Shown here: piece after piece, positions 25,753-38,365 of the stretch | Position numbering within the stretch: the first letter of the stretch is position 1 | How the letters are laid out: each line of letters opens with the position of its first letter | NCBI GenBank assembly: GCA_021613535.1 | Contig: CP075496.1 | Location: forward strand, 10,416,001 to 10,480,000 | DNA length: 64,000 nt | Direction of reading: 5' to 3' | Source of the DNA: Adineta vaga | Lineage: Eukaryota; Rotifera | Notes under the pieces: model-generated | What the model was told of the DNA's origin: nothing | The model's input: only the letters and a program-made list of their open reading frames with translations | Databases searched by the model: none | Made by a program: the position numbers and the translations under genes

Positions 25753-26464
25753 TTTTGATTTGAATTTTCGAAACTGAAATCGATAGACGTCAGAAAAAAT
25801 AAAAAGCGAAGCAAAATCTTAAAAAATTTTCAAATAAATAAACACAATATATATGAAGAAAACAAATTCAATATTGCACCATCTTAGATGAATAATTTCT
25901 GAGATAAAAAAGAATCGTTAACTTCAATACAATAATTGAAATTACGAAAGTAGAGATATTTTTCTCTCTTTTTCGGTTTTTGTTGTGCTTGTCATGTAGT
26001 TTATTTACCACTTTTAAACGTGAGGATTCCATAGTTTACTACAACAACGGATTCTACGGTCGAATGAAATGCGAGAACAAAAGAACAAATATATGCGTAG
26101 TGGAAAGATAGTGAAGGTGACTGAACGAAAGGGGTCGCCTTCGACCAGTAACCTACTATTTTACTATAACAAGAAGCAATAATTGACTTCTTCTATAAAA
26201 CGAATGTATTGATAATTTATTGAAGGAAATTCTGAATTTTTTCTTTATGATAACATTTAAATTATATAATATCATTGTCGTTAAATAATTCAATCATGTT
26301 TTTACTTCATAAGATTCAAATCGTTCTTTTTTCTCTTTAATGATCAAATAGAGAAGGAAAACACGAGCTATACTGATTACTACGAAGGAAGAAAAGAATA
26401 TAAGAACTAAGGAAAAGATAGAAAATAGGAAACGAGACAGTTTATCTATTATACATGAAAGTAA
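25753..26464. other. Upstream region of GIGYF and 3' flank of NDUFA7, 0.7 kb
   Basis: Both genes read leftward, so this holds the GIGYF leader and promoter and the NDUFA7 3' flank. A slightly more GC-rich patch with GGTCGCC/TTCGACC lies near 26130-26150. No gene was found. Confidence 0.5.
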
Positions 26465-27122
26465 TTAACCATCCCAATTGTAAACTTTTCCAGGTGTACG
26501 ACTTTGACTCGATGTTTTCTTTCCAGCAGCTAATAGAGCAGCAGTTTGTTTTTCTACTTCGAGAATAGATAAAAATGGTGAAGTATTTTCAGCGGTAGAT
26601 GCGGCAGCAGTTGGTTGTGTTATTGCTTGAGTCGGTGCAGCAGTTGTTAATTGTCTAAATGATTCGATCATTGAAAAATCACATATAGAAAAGAAAGTAT
26701 TTTTACGGTTGGGCAGCACTACTAGCAAGAAATTGATTATTGATTGTATTTGAAAAGATGATTTGCGGTTGTCCAACTGCTCGTCGGGCATCTCATCGAA
26801 GTAATAGTTTTTATTTAATTTATGAGCAAAACCACCAGGTAACAGTGGAGGTGGTTGAGTTCTAAAGGGAAATATAGTCTTATTAGCAACAAATTCATGA
26901 TTTTCTCCTTTCTTTTCTTACCGTTTAGCCATTTCAAATTCATGACGTTGATTGTGCGTGAATTTACGCTAGAAAGATACTCTTCGTATTTTTATTTTGA
27001 AATGTTGATAGAAATGTACATACAAGCATGAGAAATTCACGAATATGATATAGCCATTTGTTGATATCACGTTTGACGACGGGTGCTGCCGATGTTGCAG
27101 CATTTTTTATATTTGAACTCAT
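26465..27122 (-). CDS. NDUFA7: NADH dehydrogenase 1 alpha subcomplex subunit 7 (B14.5a), with one apparent missing base
   Basis: Accessory subunit of mitochondrial complex I. Four exons: 27122-27024, 26968-26922, 26861-26707, 26654-26465. The family signature KRTQPPPLLPGGFAHKLNKN followed by YY is in exon 3, and the C-terminus ends in PGKVYNWDG, as in insect homologues. Between the NYYF motif and the downstream DARRAVGQPQIIF the frame slips back by one base near 26790-26797. With one base restored, the length becomes exactly 164 codons and the exon 3/4 splice phase also fits; without it exon 4 cannot be read. The linker before the C-terminus is an unusually long Ala/Thr/Gln-rich insertion compared with the vertebrate protein. 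Every other part looks under selection, so an assembly error is as likely as a broken gene. Confidence 0.85.
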
Positions 27123-27236
27123 TAGAAATAATAAAAATCTTAAAGAAGATCAAAAAAAAAGATATTTTGTAAACTATCAAATAAAAAATTGGACGGAGAT
27201 TATTTTATTGATTGAATAAAAAACAGATATTTGACA
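27123..27236 (-). promoter_or_regulatory. 114-nt intercistronic spacer, NDUFA7 behind SSX2IP
   Basis: Between the SSX2IP stop and the NDUFA7 ATG on the - strand. It contains AATAAA (27204-27209), a long pyrimidine tract and a TTCTTTAAG acceptor-like site about 20 nt before the NDUFA7 start. There is little room for a separate promoter. The arrangement resembles spliced-leader operon spacing, which would fit a rotifer, though no leader sequence can be seen here. Confidence 0.45.
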
Positions 27237-28736
27237 TTATGATTGAAGAAAATGATCATGAATACTGGTATATTGTCGAATATCATCCTTAAAAAATATC
27301 AATTTTCAAGAAAAAATGCAAGATGATAAAACAAGATATACTTTATAGTTGGACAAAGGTTTGGAAACTTTTTCATACAATAGATATCGATCAAGTTCAT
27401 CATAGATTTTAGAAAAATGACGTTGAACTATTTCATTAACAGCATCACATGGTAATTGCATCAATCCTAAAGAATCTCACAAATAATGAAAATTAATAAT
27501 TTAATTGTACTTACGTGTTTCAAATGATTCTTCATCCGTACCAGTTTCTAAGAGTTGATCCGCTGGTGATCGATGAATAAGTAATAAATGTTCAAGTCGT
27601 CGATTGATATTTATTACACATTGACGTAATTGTTCATTCTCAATCATTAATAAACGATGTTTTTGATCATAGTCATAGCAAATCTTTTTTAAAAGCATTC
27701 TAAAAATGATGTTTTGGAAAAACATCAAATTGATTCAATAGAAACATACTCAGAAGATGATGACGATGATATTGTCGATTCATTTATTATCAAAGGCCAT
27801 GAATAATCAATTGTTGACATTGTAAATCTATATAAATCAAAAATATCCTAGATATCAAAGTTATTTTTCATACAAATCACAATGCAATGAAAGTAATTGA
27901 ATTAAATACTAACCGACTTTTCTCACAATTTAAGACTCTTTCTTTTAATTTATCCATTTGTTTTTCTAATGTTCGATATTGATGTTTTGCTAATGCATTT
28001 TGTTGTGCAAATAGTTGATTCAATCGACGAATCTATTTTAAAAAAAAATTAAAGCGTAATTTTAGATTTAAAGATTCTTTAAACAATTCAATAACAAACT
28101 TCTTTATCTTTGATTTGAATCGTTTGTGTTAATTGATTAATTTTTGTTCTATATTCCTGAATATCATCTGACAAACGTTCTTTTGTTGTTTGAAGACGAT
28201 CAATATCATGTTTAGTCAGATCTTCTCGTTTATCGTATTTGACATGTTCGGATTCATATTTTTTTAATTTTTCATATAAAAGATGTTTATCATGCGAAAG
28301 TTTATTGTAATTTTTTATTAATTGACGGCATACGGACACAGTTTGATCGATATTTACAGTTTTTGGAACAAAATCAAATAAACCAAGAAGACAAAGATCC
28401 TAAAAGACAAATTTTTAGTAACAGAATAGAGAAGAATTTATTCGAACAAACTTCATTTAATTTGATTAATTGATCGTAATTTTGTGTATTTTCTGTTAGA
28501 GGAAGAAAGAAACTCGATGCTGTTGATGAAGATGGTGGTGGTAATGGTTTATCGATAAGTACTAATGGTGTTGAACTAAAGATTGGTGGTTCAGGTTGAT
28601 GATCAGTTAAATTAAGCGAAGGAGAATTTGAAAATATCTCCAAATTATTCATAATACTATATAAAACTTGCTTTTTCACTAGTAAATAACTAACACTTGA
28701 ATAGAATTGGATTGAATCATTTCTAACCAATGACAT
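27237..28736 (-). CDS. SSX2IP: SSX2IP/ADIP coiled-coil protein (centriolar satellite and adherens junction)
   Basis: Coiled-coil protein of the ADIP/Msd1 family, which anchors microtubules at centrosomes and ciliary basal bodies and binds afadin and alpha-actinin at junctions in vertebrates. Seven exons (about 28736-28452, 28397-28100, 28032-27914, 27827-27750, 27699-27515, 27466-27342, 27287-27237) give about 379 residues, shorter than the roughly 600 of vertebrates. Recognised parts: the start of the ADIP region (VCRQLIKNYNKLSHDK), LEKQMDKLKERVLN matching the KLKERL block, and YDYDQKHRLLMIENEQLRQ matching the EYRQKQILMENAELK block. The N-terminal Pro/Ser-rich stretch is unlike the vertebrate one. 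ATG 28736 is used; ATG 28652 is an alternative. Family assignment rests on these blocks in order. Confidence 0.75.
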
Positions 28737-30210
28737 GACATAGAGAAAATAATTTGTTGTCGCTGTAAGACAATATGATGCCGCTTACTTCTGTATCATA
28801 TATAGAGCGTTAGAAAACAGAAGAATCAATGACCGTCGAATCGATTATGTTCACTAAAGAATAAACAACGCTAACCTGATAGTCGTAACGAAGATCTATC
28901 AGTTCGAGACCTAATGCGAAATGAAGGGCGATCATAACATGAGATAACATTGTGATTACCGATCGATCATCAAAGTTATTCGATATTTAGTCATGCTACT
29001 CGATAGATAAGAAAAAAAGAAATATTTTGATCATTTTAACTTATCGTTGATTCTTATCAAGTTAGTCAAGCTTTGTTAAATCAAACATTAACAATCATTT
29101 GCTCAAAAACTCATCTAAATAGTAAATAATCGTCATCGTTGTCGCTGATTTTGTTTTCTTGTTAATATCTTCATAATAACCAGAAAGTTAATTGAAAACA
29201 ACAAACAAATGTACTTGATAAATAATTATCTATTCGACTATATTCATGATCAGAGGAAAAAGAATCTAACTTTTACATTGTATTTCAGATCTCGTTCTAA
29301 AACTGAGAAATTGTTTAACAACAAATCAGTTGACATTATGGACAATTTTTCTGTTTAGGTACCTGATCTTTTCTTTCAACTAATCCCATTAATTCCTTAT
29401 GTTAATCTGTAAAACATGACATTTCTAGAAGATCGTCTAGAAAAATCATTGTTTTCCAGACAATCATTAGAAACTTTCATTTGTTAGTGTAATTATTTTT
29501 GATAATGTCTTTTGAGAATTCTTCCTTCCTATTCGTTTTTTCTTTGTGCCTTAAGCTCTATTATGATGATTGTGTGACAAAAGGTGTCTATTGAATATTC
29601 ATTTGAAAATATTTCTCTTGATAACAAATCAATTGTATAGTCGAAATCAATTATCATCTTTGTATGGTGTGATGATGATGAAGTAATCGACATACAATTG
29701 ACCGATCAGAACTATTTTATCTCATCAGTTCATTCGAGCAGAAAATTGATCAAATTTTCAATAAAGAAGAAAAAAACAGGTGAATCTTCAACTATAGAGA
29801 CAATTGACATAGCGTGTCGTTAATTGAAGTAATAATATTTGAGTTTTCGTTCTTTTTTTTCTACTCGTTCAGTCGTTTGCCTTCTTATTAATCTCGTCGC
29901 GTGCATCTAACTGCTTGCAATACACACACATACACACAAAATTGATCGTCATTATATTCACAATGAATTAAAAAGAAAAAGAAATGACGACGACGTCTGT
30001 CAGTAATTATATTACTACGTCGACTTACCTTCTTTTACAGTAGATTTTTTTCTTTTTAACTACACAAGTAAATGTTAAGAACGTACATAGCTAATTCATT
30101 TAATCATATTTATATATATATACGTATATGAAAAGAAAACAAATCTTAGCAATAAAAGAAGAAATTCTCTGCTTACACACATAAAAAAAAAGAAGAAAAT
30201 CTATATTGTT
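28737..30210. other. Intergenic, about 1.5 kb
   Basis: Upstream of SSX2IP and downstream of the Rx homeobox gene. AT-rich with CA and TA tracts near 29925 and 30112. No gene seen. Confidence 0.5.
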
Positions 30211-31516
30211 TTATACACCTTGAGACCATAAGACATGATTTTTAGTATTATTGCTTGTTCCTATAATGGCACTCATATATTCTTTGGCTTTAATACGTAA
30301 ATGTGCAATTGACGTATTATTTGTTGGATGATTTGGATGTAGATTAGTTGTTTCATTAATAATATCATTGGGATCGGGTGGAAAAGATCCATAGGAATGA
30401 TGAAGAGATGGAGGTGGCGGAGTAGGATAAGGAGATGAAGAATAGAGTGATGAAACGTTACAATTTGTCGGAAAGAATGATACATTATTAGTACTATGTG
30501 AAGGATTTGTATTGGTTGCAAATGATGCAGTTGTATTTGCAAATGGTGAGACAAACCATGGATCAATTGGCATCGTTGACGAAACAGGTGATGATGATGA
30601 AGGATTTGTTGTTGGTCGAGATGTCGGAGGAAAACTTTGCATGGGAAAATCAGGATTGATTTTTAATGTACTAGCTTCAGCTTTTTCTTGTCGACGCCAT
30701 TTTGCACGACGATTTTGAAACCTTTGAATAGAGAAAGAGAGAAAAAAATCAGATTTTGGAAAAATATATTATTATAAATCGTAATTATAGTCTTTCTATG
30801 ATACTATAGAAAATTAAATTATCACAAAAAAAAATTTGTTTTATATTAAATATCTTACCAAACTTGAACTCGTACTTCTGGTAAACTAATTTTGCCTGCC
30901 AATTCTTCTCGATTGTATACATCAGGATAATCTATAGAGTAGAAGAAATTTTATTCGATCGAATATTTCGAGAATACAATAGAAATCATACGGGATTTTT
31001 CAAAAGCTCGTTCAAGTTCATGTAATTGAAATGTTGTAAATGTTGTACGATTTCGGCGATGTTTCTTTTTCGAATTATGATGATGATTTGATAATGGACG
31101 ATCATTGCTATCATTATCTTCATCATCTAAATCTTCAGTATCCTCTTCGGAATTACCTATACTTTTATTTGTATGAAATGGATCAGTTTCATCACTACTG
31201 CGACGCATAACTTTACCTATTAGTGGAGAAATAAATTTAGTATTCCTTATGATTTTAGTGAGTATAACCTACTTTCAGGATACAGTTCATTGGAACTTCG
31301 TTTTTTACTTCCAAGTTTTTGTTGATAAAATTTCGATGGCGGTAAAAAATGAGTCGGAAATAAATGTTGTTGTTGCGAATGTAAATGAGATTGATGCTCA
31401 AGATTTTTAATACCTAATATTGCTTCAATGGAATGAATAGCTTTCAAATCATCATTGTTCGTTGGAATCATTGGCATTGGAATGCTTGCTGATGTCTTGC
31501 TTGAACCACTTTTCAT
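30211..31516 (-). CDS. RAX: Retinal homeobox protein Rx/Rax, paired-like
   Basis: Nuclear transcription factor for eye and anterior brain development. Four exons (31516-31273, 31216-30992, 30931-30859, 30721-30211) give exactly 350 residues. The N-terminal octapeptide HSIEAILGI lies at residues 28-36. The paired-like homeodomain begins [20 protein letters not shown] and continues with [18 protein letters not shown] and [16 protein letters not shown], with Gln at position 50. An acidic stretch precedes it and a Ser/Pro/Thr-rich region follows. An OAR motif ([13 protein letters not shown]) lies near the C-terminus. Octapeptide, homeodomain and OAR together are specific for Rx. The homeodomain is split by introns after EKS and within VW, the latter a common site in paired-class genes. 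Large gene-free flanks fit a developmental regulator. Confidence 0.95.
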
Positions 31517-34500
31517 TCTATCTATATTGATGTGTTCGTATGTCGATAGTAATAGTAATAATGATGGGTCTTCTCTCGTTTTCTTTCTCTCGCTCTCTCT
31601 CTCTCTCTATCTATCTTTCTCTCTTCTTTGCTACTTCGTTGTTTTTTTAATTTATTTAATGAATAATCTAATAATGACCGTGATGAATAGAGGGGTGGTA
31701 GTGTTGATGGTAGAGCAGCAACGATAACGACAACGAAGCAATGAAGAAAGAAAAAGGAATGTAAAATGAGCAGAAAGAGAAGAAGCAAAACATTAATCAA
31801 CAACGTCACTCTTTCCCTCTGATTGCTCTTTCTTTTCTCTTTTTTTCCTATTCGTCAAAAAACTAACAGTACGACGAATCATATAGGCGGATGTAATTAT
31901 AGACTAGTACAGCCAATGATTAATCTCATGATTTGAACATTTCTGTTAGCATAAATTTCAGTAACAGATACAAAATTCTCTATGAAAATCTTTTTCTTTG
32001 CAAATCAATGAGGCAAGTATGTCATGGAAATCACTATTTATTCACGAAACCAAATGAAAAATTATATCCATTTTAATTGATTTCATTTTTTTTTCAAGCA
32101 AATTGATCAAAAACATTTTGCAAAGTATTTGTTATGCTTGTTATAGATCTCAAGAGAAAAGAACAATATATACATATATTTAAATATCTTAATATACATG
32201 ATTTCTTCTTCCTTTGTTTCATCAAATAGTTCCCATGATGATCACTTAAGTAAAATAGCAAGATAATACATCATTATGATTTGATTGTCTGTATTTAATG
32301 TTGATGAAATTAGATTTTGATTAAAAGAAAAAGATAAGTAGCTCTTTTTCTATTAGTACCGGTACATCTGCTGGCATAGATCGTACTGAAGTGTATGACG
32401 TCGTTTCTTTCTTTCTTTTTTTTTCTATATTCTTCATCGTTTTTTGATGTGATTGAGTCTACTTGATTTTAATTAGCAGTTTCTGTAACGACAAATTTTG
32501 TTTCTCAATCCTGCTGTGAAAAGTCAATTAGCTTTAATGAGCCATAGAACAGCAGTAGCGCATAGCTCAATTCTTTCATCGTCAAATAAAACTGACATGA
32601 TGATGAAAGTCCAAAAGAACAAAAAAGAAAAAGAAAAGATTGTTGTCATTGACAATTACCGTCATCATTACATTTCGATCTCTGAAGCTTTTCTCACCTG
32701 ATTGTCTTATCTTTGACATGACGAATCGAATAACATGCAATATCCAGTCATATTCATTTGAAATTGATCATTTAATAATCATATTCTTTCTATCTACCGG
32801 AAATTTGTCTTTCTTCATTTTCTCATTCGAAAAAAGAAAAAAAATTTCTTTTTAATCAAATGAAAAAAAAAGCGTGAACTCGATTTGCTCATTCATTGAT
32901 TAGCTAGTTCGTTTCATTCAACTGCTGTCAACAATAATTTCCTGATTCAATGTGTGATTTTATATTTGCGTTAATAATCAAGCGAAGATTAAATTCTCTA
33001 TTCTAATTGAATATACACTTTCTCTTGTCTAACGATTTGCTAACAGAATTAAAGAGCAAAGCTTTTATTCTTCAATGTATATGTATATGACCTTTTGATA
33101 ATGTTAGTTTCAATTATTATCAAATTGACATGTTGCCGTTTTCTGTAGAACATTATTTTCTTTTAATTATTGTCAAAAGATAACTGTTCGTTCTCTCTTT
33201 TTCTTTTTTCTTTAGAATAAATGATTGAAAGATTTTTCTTGTCGATTAGTAATATTAGAAGGTAATTAATGGTCGGGTAATTGCAATGAAGAAATAAGCA
33301 ATTAAATCATGATTTCTTTTTGTATCAAGAAAAGAATGTCGAAGAAAATCAATTTCATCTGTTAATTATGTGATAATTAATAAAAATAAAAGTTACTTTT
33401 ATAAAATTGAAATCAAATATTGACTAAGATATTCTTATTAAGGAGATTTATCTAACTGATTCTAGCAAAAAAGAATGATGTTATATTAATGAATATGATA
33501 AATAAAAGGTAGATGATTGATGAAAGTACACGAATAGATGAGATAACATTTGTATTTCGTAAATTTTTGACCTATTCGAGATAATTACATGATAAATTAG
33601 AAGTATGCATAGTTCTAGATGTGATGATAATAAATTTTAACTCAAATAACATGTTTATCATAATGTAAAGTAGAAGGATCGTAGTAACTATCAATACTTA
33701 CTACACATTCAAATGATGAAATTATTTGCTTACAAGTATATATTCTGAATCTTCGTAATATATTGTACTTCATTACCAGTATGACATGGATGTTCTCGCG
33801 TATATCTTCTTTTCCTGTATATTAATTATTTTTTATGCACTAAGATATGAAATTAAGTACATTTCGGAACTCGAACTTTTACAGACTCTAAATGTTTGTG
33901 TATGATTGTTTTTCTTCTATAGCTTTGAATGTAAATAGATTAAAGAGAGATTAAATAAAAGCAAAAAATTTGATGTCATATTCTTAAACGTTCCTACCAT
34001 GCTTTTGAATAATTTAACCACATTTACCTTGAATACGCTATTTAACTTTGTTTTACAATGACATCAAATTTTAAGTACTGTAAATGAAGAGAAAACGTTT
34101 TTCTTTGTATCTGTTACATAAACAGAAAGACATTTTGTTCGCAAAAAGTATTAATTATAATCTTGAAAAGAAAAGTACAATCTTTTCAACCACACGATTA
34201 ATTCTATTTGTTCGTATTTTATACATATGTTACTTTAAATATTCGAGTACTTCTAGGACAACGGTATAGTTAATATTAAAAAAATAAATGAAAACATAAA
34301 CAATGAAATATTCAAGTACATTCTTTTTGTTAGAGAAAGAGTACAAAAGATTTGTATGATTTTCATCATACGAATCATCGTTACTACCAAACATATTGAC
34401 TCATGAAGGTCAAGAAAAAATTCTTGAATATAGTTTATAATGAATCAATTTATTCATTTACTAAGAACTTTTCGAATACAAAAATTAACTGAATCTTTTA

Positions 34501-34579
34501 AAAAAAAAACCTTTTTTTTTCCTTAGAAAATAAAGACAGAGACAGACAGACAGCCATAGAAAATTTTCATCGGTTTTAA
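31517..34579. other. Gene-free region upstream of Rx, about 3 kb
   Basis: Contains a CT-rich microsatellite at about 31575-31625 and otherwise AT-rich sequence with short chance frames. It contains the promoter and likely enhancers of Rx and the 3' flank of the ankyrin gene. No individual element can be named from sequence alone. Confidence 0.5.
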
Positions 34580-35876
34580 TTAATTTTGAACAGTAATCAA
34601 TTGTTTGGAACGAAGTTTTGATAGACTAACACCATTCGATAAATTTGATGGAACAATCGATTGTTTACGTTGTTTAGGAATTGATGGTAGAATCGTACGA
34701 CTATGATCATTATGTAAAAGTTTACCATTGAAATGACTAGTATTTGAATCACGTTTACGATGATTAGTAATCGATGACAAACGATGTGCTGATGTTGTAG
34801 ATACTTTTCGTTGCAATACTGTTGCTGGTAGATTAGTTGATGACGAAGTTGTTTGTTGATATTCAGGTACAAATGGTTGCCGATAAGATGGACAGATTTG
34901 TGGTTCAATTAATTGTAACATATGTTTTGGTTCACCACCGGATCTTGATGATGATATGGGATGTTGAATAGGAGATATTTTTGGAAGTCTAGCTGATGGT
35001 GATGTTGTTATTGGATGTGTAATTTGAATTGTTGGAATTCCTACAAATAAATATGTAGTAAAACATTGAAGAATAAAAGTACTTACGTAATTTATTCGAC
35101 TTTTTCTCGTTGGAATGTTTACTCCGGGATCTTAAGGCTGCAACAGTTTTCCAATCGTTGGAATTTCTTGCGGATTCAATTTTAATTTCAATTATATTGT
35201 AAGAGTCTGATGAATCATCTGATGATACCGATGATGATAATGTTGCTACACTACTTCTAGTATTCATTCTTCCTTTTGTTGTATTCGTTGGTAGAAGTTG
35301 TTGAGCAAATTGAATTTCTCTCGACATAAATATAGTCGAACGAGATGTTTCAGCTAAATAATCAGCAAGATAATCATATCCTAATTTCCTTGCTAAATCT
35401 TCTGGTGTATTATTATGATTATCTTTAATATCAAATCGAAGACGATATTGTAAAAGATAATCAACAATTGCATGAACAAGAATTTCATTTCCATGTTCAA
35501 TTGCATAATGTAAGGAACATAAACCGGATTGATCTCGATTAAGAATATCGACATCACCGGGATAGGAATGAAGTAAATAAAGTGCTTCTTGTGTACAATT
35601 GAGATTTGTTGCCCAATTGAAAACATTTTTACCATATTGATCGATAATATGTGGATCAAGATTACAATTTGTTATTAAAAATTGAAAGACTTGAAAACGT
35701 TTCTTTTCAAAGAATTGATCTTGTAAATTCGATTGTTTAAGTGTATGAATTAATAAATTTTGACCAAGATTATTTCTTATAGATATATTATGACCATGTT
35801 TGATGTACGTCATAATTTTAAATAGATGACATTGTTCGATTGCTTCGATAAGAAAACGTTCGTGTGTAAAGGACAT
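34580..35876 (-). CDS. Ankyrin-repeat protein, subfamily not recognised
   Basis: Two exons (about 35876-35087 and 35040-34580) give 416 residues. The N-terminal half holds about four ankyrin-like units: LIEAIEQCHLFKIMTYIKHG; NLGQNLLIHTLKQ; YGKNVFNWATNLNCTQEALY; and the clearest, SGLCSLHYAIEHGNEILVHA followed by DNHNNTPEDLARKLGYDYLADYL. The C-terminal half is Ser/Thr/Arg-rich, basic and probably disordered. The start MSFTHERFLIEA is the first ATG in frame. There is no signal peptide or membrane segment. ANKRD34-like or ciliary ankyrin proteins are possible relatives, but none is supported specifically. The only intron has consensus sites and keeps phase. Confidence 0.8.
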
Positions 35877-38365
35877 CAGTTGGAATTTTGTTTTTATCAA
35901 AGAATTATCTAAATATAAAATGAATAGAATTGTTCAACAAAGAAATCCAATAGTTTTGTTTGTTTGCTGATTCTATTAATGGAATAAGAAAGTCTTCAGA
36001 CGATGAAGAAAACGAAACATATATATGAATAGAGTGAGTTTGACAATCTGATTGTTGTGATTATTATTATTACTATTATTACCACGAAAATTTTCTTCCT
36101 TTTCTCTCGTTTTTCGATCTGAAGAAAAGAGTTAGATTTACTTCGTTGTTTCTTTTCTTCTTCTTCTATATTTAAAAAGAAATACAGTAGAAAAATAAAT
36201 CTTTTCTAATAACAAGATTTGACGGTTTTATTCATTGTATGCGTATATATTGATGTTTTTGATCGTCAGGGACGAAGAAAAAGAAGAAAAAAAGTCTTAA
36301 TCGTAATGCAGCCTGATTGAGTGTCACACACTCAACTCTTCGACATTCACAATGGCTATGTTCTTTCTACACATATCTACGTTTTGTTAGTAAGAGAAAA
36401 AAAAGTATATTCTACTTATGACAAATGTATTGATTGTTGTCAAGGTTGAGACGACAATGTACAGATTGAATCTTTAGATTACGAAAGCCGAAAATAAATT
36501 AAAAAAACTTGTTAATTTAAAAGAAGACTGTGCAATCGCATTCTTCTACTTTTTCTCATATTTATAGACGGAATTTAAATGGTTTTTGTCTGCGAAGAAA
36601 TATCTGACAAGGAAGAATGTTTTTATCGAGAAATTAGACTTGCCGATGTCATTTATGTCAGAATAATATATCATATAGTTGGAAAGAAAAAACAGACTTC
36701 CTGAAAAATGAAAAAAAAATCGTAATTTATCAAAGTACTTATCTTATATTGATGAAAATTTCCTCAATCATCGTATTCTAGACATTCGATTCATTCATTT
36801 ATACTTCATATTAACTATTGTATAAATTTTCTTACTTTGACATTTCAGACATAATTTCTTTTTGAGACATATATTTTTATATTGATTAAAAAAAAGAAAC
36901 CATTTGACGCCTCAAAATGATTTTATTAATTAAAAATTCAACAAAAATATATACTATAAACCTTTGATTTTATTGCTTTTTCGATTGATACAAGAAGTGA
37001 TCGATGTCGATTTTTAATAAAAACACATTTTTCTCTCTCTCTAACGCCTTGAGAAATCGTTGCCATATATTTATGAGCTTTTCTTTCTTTTCGACACACT
37101 ACGATCTTTGATCAAATATGTCCGTAAGTTTGAAAACAAAACAGTACGAAACAACATTAACAAGTGAGAAAATACATGTGCACAAGTACTCATCGATTGC
37201 AATTGCTTTTGTAGAGATTCTCATCAGTATTAAATGAACAAGTCATGTCTATTAATATAAATTTATCACAAGTTCTTGTGAATCGCTATGCAATATGAAT
37301 TTGATTGAAAAAACTTAACACCATAAAAGAATTCTTCTCATAGTTCATCAATATCTGACATAAAGATTCAAATGATTTGCTTGTTCTTATCATGAATAGA
37401 ATATGTAATCATTTATTTCGTGTGCTTTTATTAAGTGAAAAGATTTAATCATTAATCCTATTATTTAAGTAGTAAACTAACTATCGATTGAATAGAAATA
37501 AAAACAACACGTCGTATGTGATTACATTATCTATCTCTTAACTTTTCACGCACGTGTCTATTTATTGATGATTGTTATACTCAGGTTTTCTTGTTGCTTG
37601 AATAATATGTCTAGACATATGTATAAAAGTCGATTAGAACTTAAAATTGATTTATTCCACATATTACCTTTTCATTTCTTTTCTCAAGGTATGTATTAAA
37701 AAATTGTTATACGATCAAACGAAATGTATTCATCTATTTGTTATAATTTTCGTCGATTGATTTCGGAACGGAAATTGTTCTTCGATGTCATTTGTACACT
37801 TCAGAAGATTGTTTACTCACGCGTCAACTGTGCGATGATCGAGATTCATCTATAAAAATGAAAGAGAAAAAGAATGAATGAATAAAGACAAGTAAAGATC
37901 TATTTATTTTCCTTTTCTTTCTCTCTGTGAACGGATTAATCTCTACAGTGATAGTGATTTTTGTAATGACATGTACCTTTCTTACTTATTCTTCTACATT
38001 AGTTAAACATGTCGGCGTCACCATCGTCGTCGTCGCGTCATTTCTATCAAAGGAAATTCTTGAAAGGGTAGATGCAAATATTCAATATACTTAACCAAAG
38101 AGATAAGTCAATTCATTAATTGTGACCTAATTATGATCGACGACCTAGAAATCATAACAAATAGAGACAGTCAAGAAAGATTAATTTGACATTTTGTCTA
38201 TCTTTACAGAAGATTCATGCGCAATCAATTGTTATTTTACATCTTAAGGAAAACAACATTGTGACAAATCAAAATTATCTGCTAAATGAATGATATTCAT
38301 AGAAATTATCTTTTCTAATCATATTTATCAATTTAAACAACAGACAGTATTGATAAAATTTACCA
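35877..38365. other. Divergent intergenic region, about 2.5 kb
   Basis: Separates the ankyrin gene (-) from the CUB gene (+), so it carries both promoters. Only short chance frames; CT tract near 37029-37042. Nothing specific recognised. Confidence 0.5.

Noticed and set aside
34597-34908. 103-codon alternative frame in the ankyrin gene's last exon
   Set aside because: His/Asn-rich shadow of the coding frame, not linked by phase to exon 1.
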